From: JAVBUP01 sp031555175
GTDB taxonomy: Bacteria; Bacillota_I; Bacilli_A; Erysipelotrichales; Coprobacillaceae
Direction: 5' to 3'
Assembly: GCA_031555175.1 (NCBI GenBank)
Contig: JAVBUP010000050.1
Coordinates: 1 to 31,847, forward strand
DNA: 31,847 nt
Positions 30,477 to 31,847 of the stretch are shown here, one piece after another (the stretch's first letter is position 1; every line of letters starts with the position of its first letter). The notes under the pieces are model-generated. The model saw only the letters and a list, made by a program, of their open reading frames with translations. It made no database searches and was not told where the DNA came from. The position numbers and the translations under genes were made by a program.

Positions 30477-30989
30477 ATGAATAAATTAAATGTTGGGAAG
30501 ATTGTTGGAACACATGGAATAAAAGGCGAGTTAAAAATTAACAGTAATACTGATTTCCCTGATTTGCGCTTTAAAGTTAAAAATAAGTTATATCTAGATA
30601 TTGATAATCAAGAAATTGAATTTACTATTAAAACTCATCGTGTTCATAAGAACTTAGATTTAGTATCATTTGATGGGTTACAAGATATTAACCTAGTAGA
30701 GAAATACAAAGGAATGGATGTTTTTGCATATGTAGGGGCAGATGATTTGCAAAATGATGAGCACTATTATTTTGAGATTATTGGCTGTAAAGTTATTACA
30801 ACAGACAATAGAGAAGTTGGTATTATAACTTCAATTATTGAAGGTGTTACTCATGATATTTTAGTCGTTAGTAATAAAGGAAAAAAAGATACATTAATCC
30901 CTTATGTAGAGGCGTTTATCATTGATCAAGATTTCGATGCTAAGGTATTAACTTTGAATGAAATTGAGGGATTAATAAATGAAAATTAG
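30477..30989 (+). CDS. rimM: Ribosome maturation factor RimM
   Basis: Assists 30S head assembly by binding uS19. The 170-aa protein has the N-terminal RimM barrel opening with LNVGKIVGTHGIKGELKI (4-21) and the C-terminal PRC-barrel domain (YYFEIIGCKV onwards, with TLIPYVEAFI). The start follows GAGGTGGA. It overlaps trmD by 11 bases. Confidence 0.96.
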   Translation: MNKLNVGKIVGTHGIKGELKINSNTDFPDLRFKVKNKLYLDIDNQEIEFTIKTHRVHKNLDLVSFDGLQDINLVEKYKGMDVFAYVGADDLQNDEHYYFEIIGCKVITTDNREVGIITSIIEGVTHDILVVSNKGKKDTLIPYVEAFIIDQDFDAKVLTLNEIEGLINEN

Positions 30990-31707
30990 CATATTAACAT
31001 TATTTCCTGAAATGTTTACAGGTTTTTTGAATACTTCTATCATTAAAAGAGCAATTGATAAAGAAGTGGTCAGTTTAGAATGTATCAATATTCGTGACTA
31101 TACCACTGATAAGCACAATAAAGTAGATGAATATCCTTATGGTGGTGGCAGTGGGATGGTATTGATGTGCCAACCAGTGATTGATTGTCTAAAGGCTGTC
31201 AGAACAGAAGAAAGTTTAGTTGTCTTAATGAGTCCACAAGGCAAAACATTTAATCAAAAATTAGCTAAATCATTAACTAAATACTCGCATATTATTTTTA
31301 TATGTGGGCATTATGAAGGTTTTGATGAGCGCATTCGTGACTATGTGGATATGGAAATATCGATTGGAGATTACGTGCTAACGGGTGGAGAACTCTCTAG
31401 TATGGTCATCTCTGATGCAGTAATTAGATTGTTAGCTGGTGCGATAACTAAGGAGAGTCATGAAGACGATTCTTTCAGTAATGGACTATTAGAATATCCT
31501 CAATACACGAAACCTATTATTTATGATGGGAAAGAAGTACCTGAAGTATTGACTAGTGGACATCATGAGAATATACGTAAATGGAGAAAAGAGAAATCTT
31601 TAGAAAAAACATATTTGCGTCGCAAAGATTTGCTAAGAAATAAGAAATTAGATGCAGAAGCTAGTAAAATGTTAGAAAACATTAAAGAAAAATACCGAGG
31701 AGACTAA
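30979..31707 (+). CDS. trmD: tRNA (guanine-N1-)-methyltransferase TrmD
   Basis: Methylates G37 next to the anticodon of tRNAs reading CCN, CUN and CGG codons, preventing frameshifts; usually essential. The 242-aa protein shows the SPOUT trefoil-knot motifs: ILTLFPEMF (5-13), YPYGGGSGMVL (about 53-63), CGHYEGFDERI, and SIGDYVLTGGE, plus the C-terminal SGHHENIRKWR. The start lies within rimM. In many Firmicutes rplS follows; here the next 140 bases hold a TA repeat and a terminator instead. Confidence 0.97.
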   Translation: MKISILTLFPEMFTGFLNTSIIKRAIDKEVVSLECINIRDYTTDKHNKVDEYPYGGGSGMVLMCQPVIDCLKAVRTEESLVVLMSPQGKTFNQKLAKSLTKYSHIIFICGHYEGFDERIRDYVDMEISIGDYVLTGGELSSMVISDAVIRLLAGAITKESHEDDSFSNGLLEYPQYTKPIIYDGKEVPEVLTSGHHENIRKWRKEKSLEKTYLRRKDLLRNKKLDAEASKMLENIKEKYRGD

Positions 31708-31718
31708 TTTTGAAGTAA

Positions 31719-31744
31719 ATATATATATATATATATATATATAT
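31719..31744 (+). repeat. AT dinucleotide repeat, 13 units
   Basis: An uninterrupted (AT)13 tract, then one C, then more TA-rich sequence to about 31756. Such runs slip during replication and in sequencing, so the exact length may vary or be an assembly estimate. Confidence 0.95.
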
Positions 31745-31789
31745 CTATATATATTTATGGCATTCTAGATATATATTGTTTTTTTTTTT
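31737..31789 (+). terminator. Likely terminator of the rpsP-trmD operon
   Basis: ATATATATCTA (31737-31747) pairs with TAGATATATAT (31766-31776), 18-base loop, and an 11-base T run follows (31779-31789). The stem is almost all A/T and partly made from the AT repeat. Confidence 0.5.
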
Positions 31790-31847
31790 AATATTTTTTG
31801 GATTAATTGTATTTATGTTTATATTATTAAGTCATTTTTTTATAAAA

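Overview
The window is 31.8 kb of AT-rich chromosomal DNA (about one third G+C by eye; not computed) from a low-G+C Gram-positive bacterium. The gene content points to the Bacilli/Erysipelotrichia side of the Firmicutes. Evidence: a threonyl T-box riboswitch, AGGAGG-type ribosome binding sites, DnaD, PcrA, RecD2, YtpR, YpmB, a DUF3603 protein, a Cse60-like protein and an ECF-type vitamin transporter. Trp is TGG and TGA is a normal stop (for example rsuA and the gene ending at 23822), so this is not a code-4 mollicute. Genus cannot be assigned from the sequence alone. I see no rRNA, tRNA, CRISPR array, complete insertion sequence or prophage.

Layout. 1-1022: start of a truncated minus-strand gene, then uppP (undecaprenyl-PP phosphatase) with tandem terminators. 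1109-4066: a small membrane protein, a DUF3603 protein, then a T-box leader and thrS. 4185-5952: repeat-rich leader, Pit phosphate permease and its DUF47/PhoU-like partner. 5990-6106: possible coding remnant. 6184-9921: pcrA helicase and an ABC-F ATPase. 9954-10669 (minus): an unknown secreted protein followed by a 31-aa membrane peptide. 11092-15734: mnmA, recD2, a 49-aa membrane protein and an AI-2E family permease, matching the yrr region of Bacillus. 15842-16237: a decayed AAA_14/DUF4143-type ATPase. 16292-19191: CPBP protease, nagA and a LacX-like epimerase. 19247-19618: Cse60-like and DUF1540 small proteins. 19688-22340: lipoprotein, rsuA, coaX and a PanT-like S component. 22406-23822: a MarR regulator with a clear double operator and a DUF6544-like membrane protein. 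23964-29783: a long cluster trmB, M42 peptidase, lipoprotein, ytpR, a disordered protein with two ISP-x-[FY]-G motifs, acpS, ypmB, dnaD, nth. 29910-31707: rpsP, khpA, rimM, trmD.

Most of the window is housekeeping: translation and RNA modification (thrS, mnmA, rsuA, trmB, rpsP, khpA, rimM, trmD), DNA repair and replication (pcrA, recD2, dnaD, nth), envelope (uppP), phosphate uptake, amino-sugar use and CoA synthesis. Several clusters that are far apart in Bacillus subtilis lie side by side here. I found no complete undescribed multi-gene system. The most interesting local signals are the double palindromic MarR operator, the secreted protein/tiny membrane peptide pair, the TGTAAA-type repeats ahead of the phosphate operon, the ISP-motif protein in the position where Bacillus has sftA, the decayed ATPase, and a series of terminator-like hairpins placed just before genes that have no visible promoter of their own.
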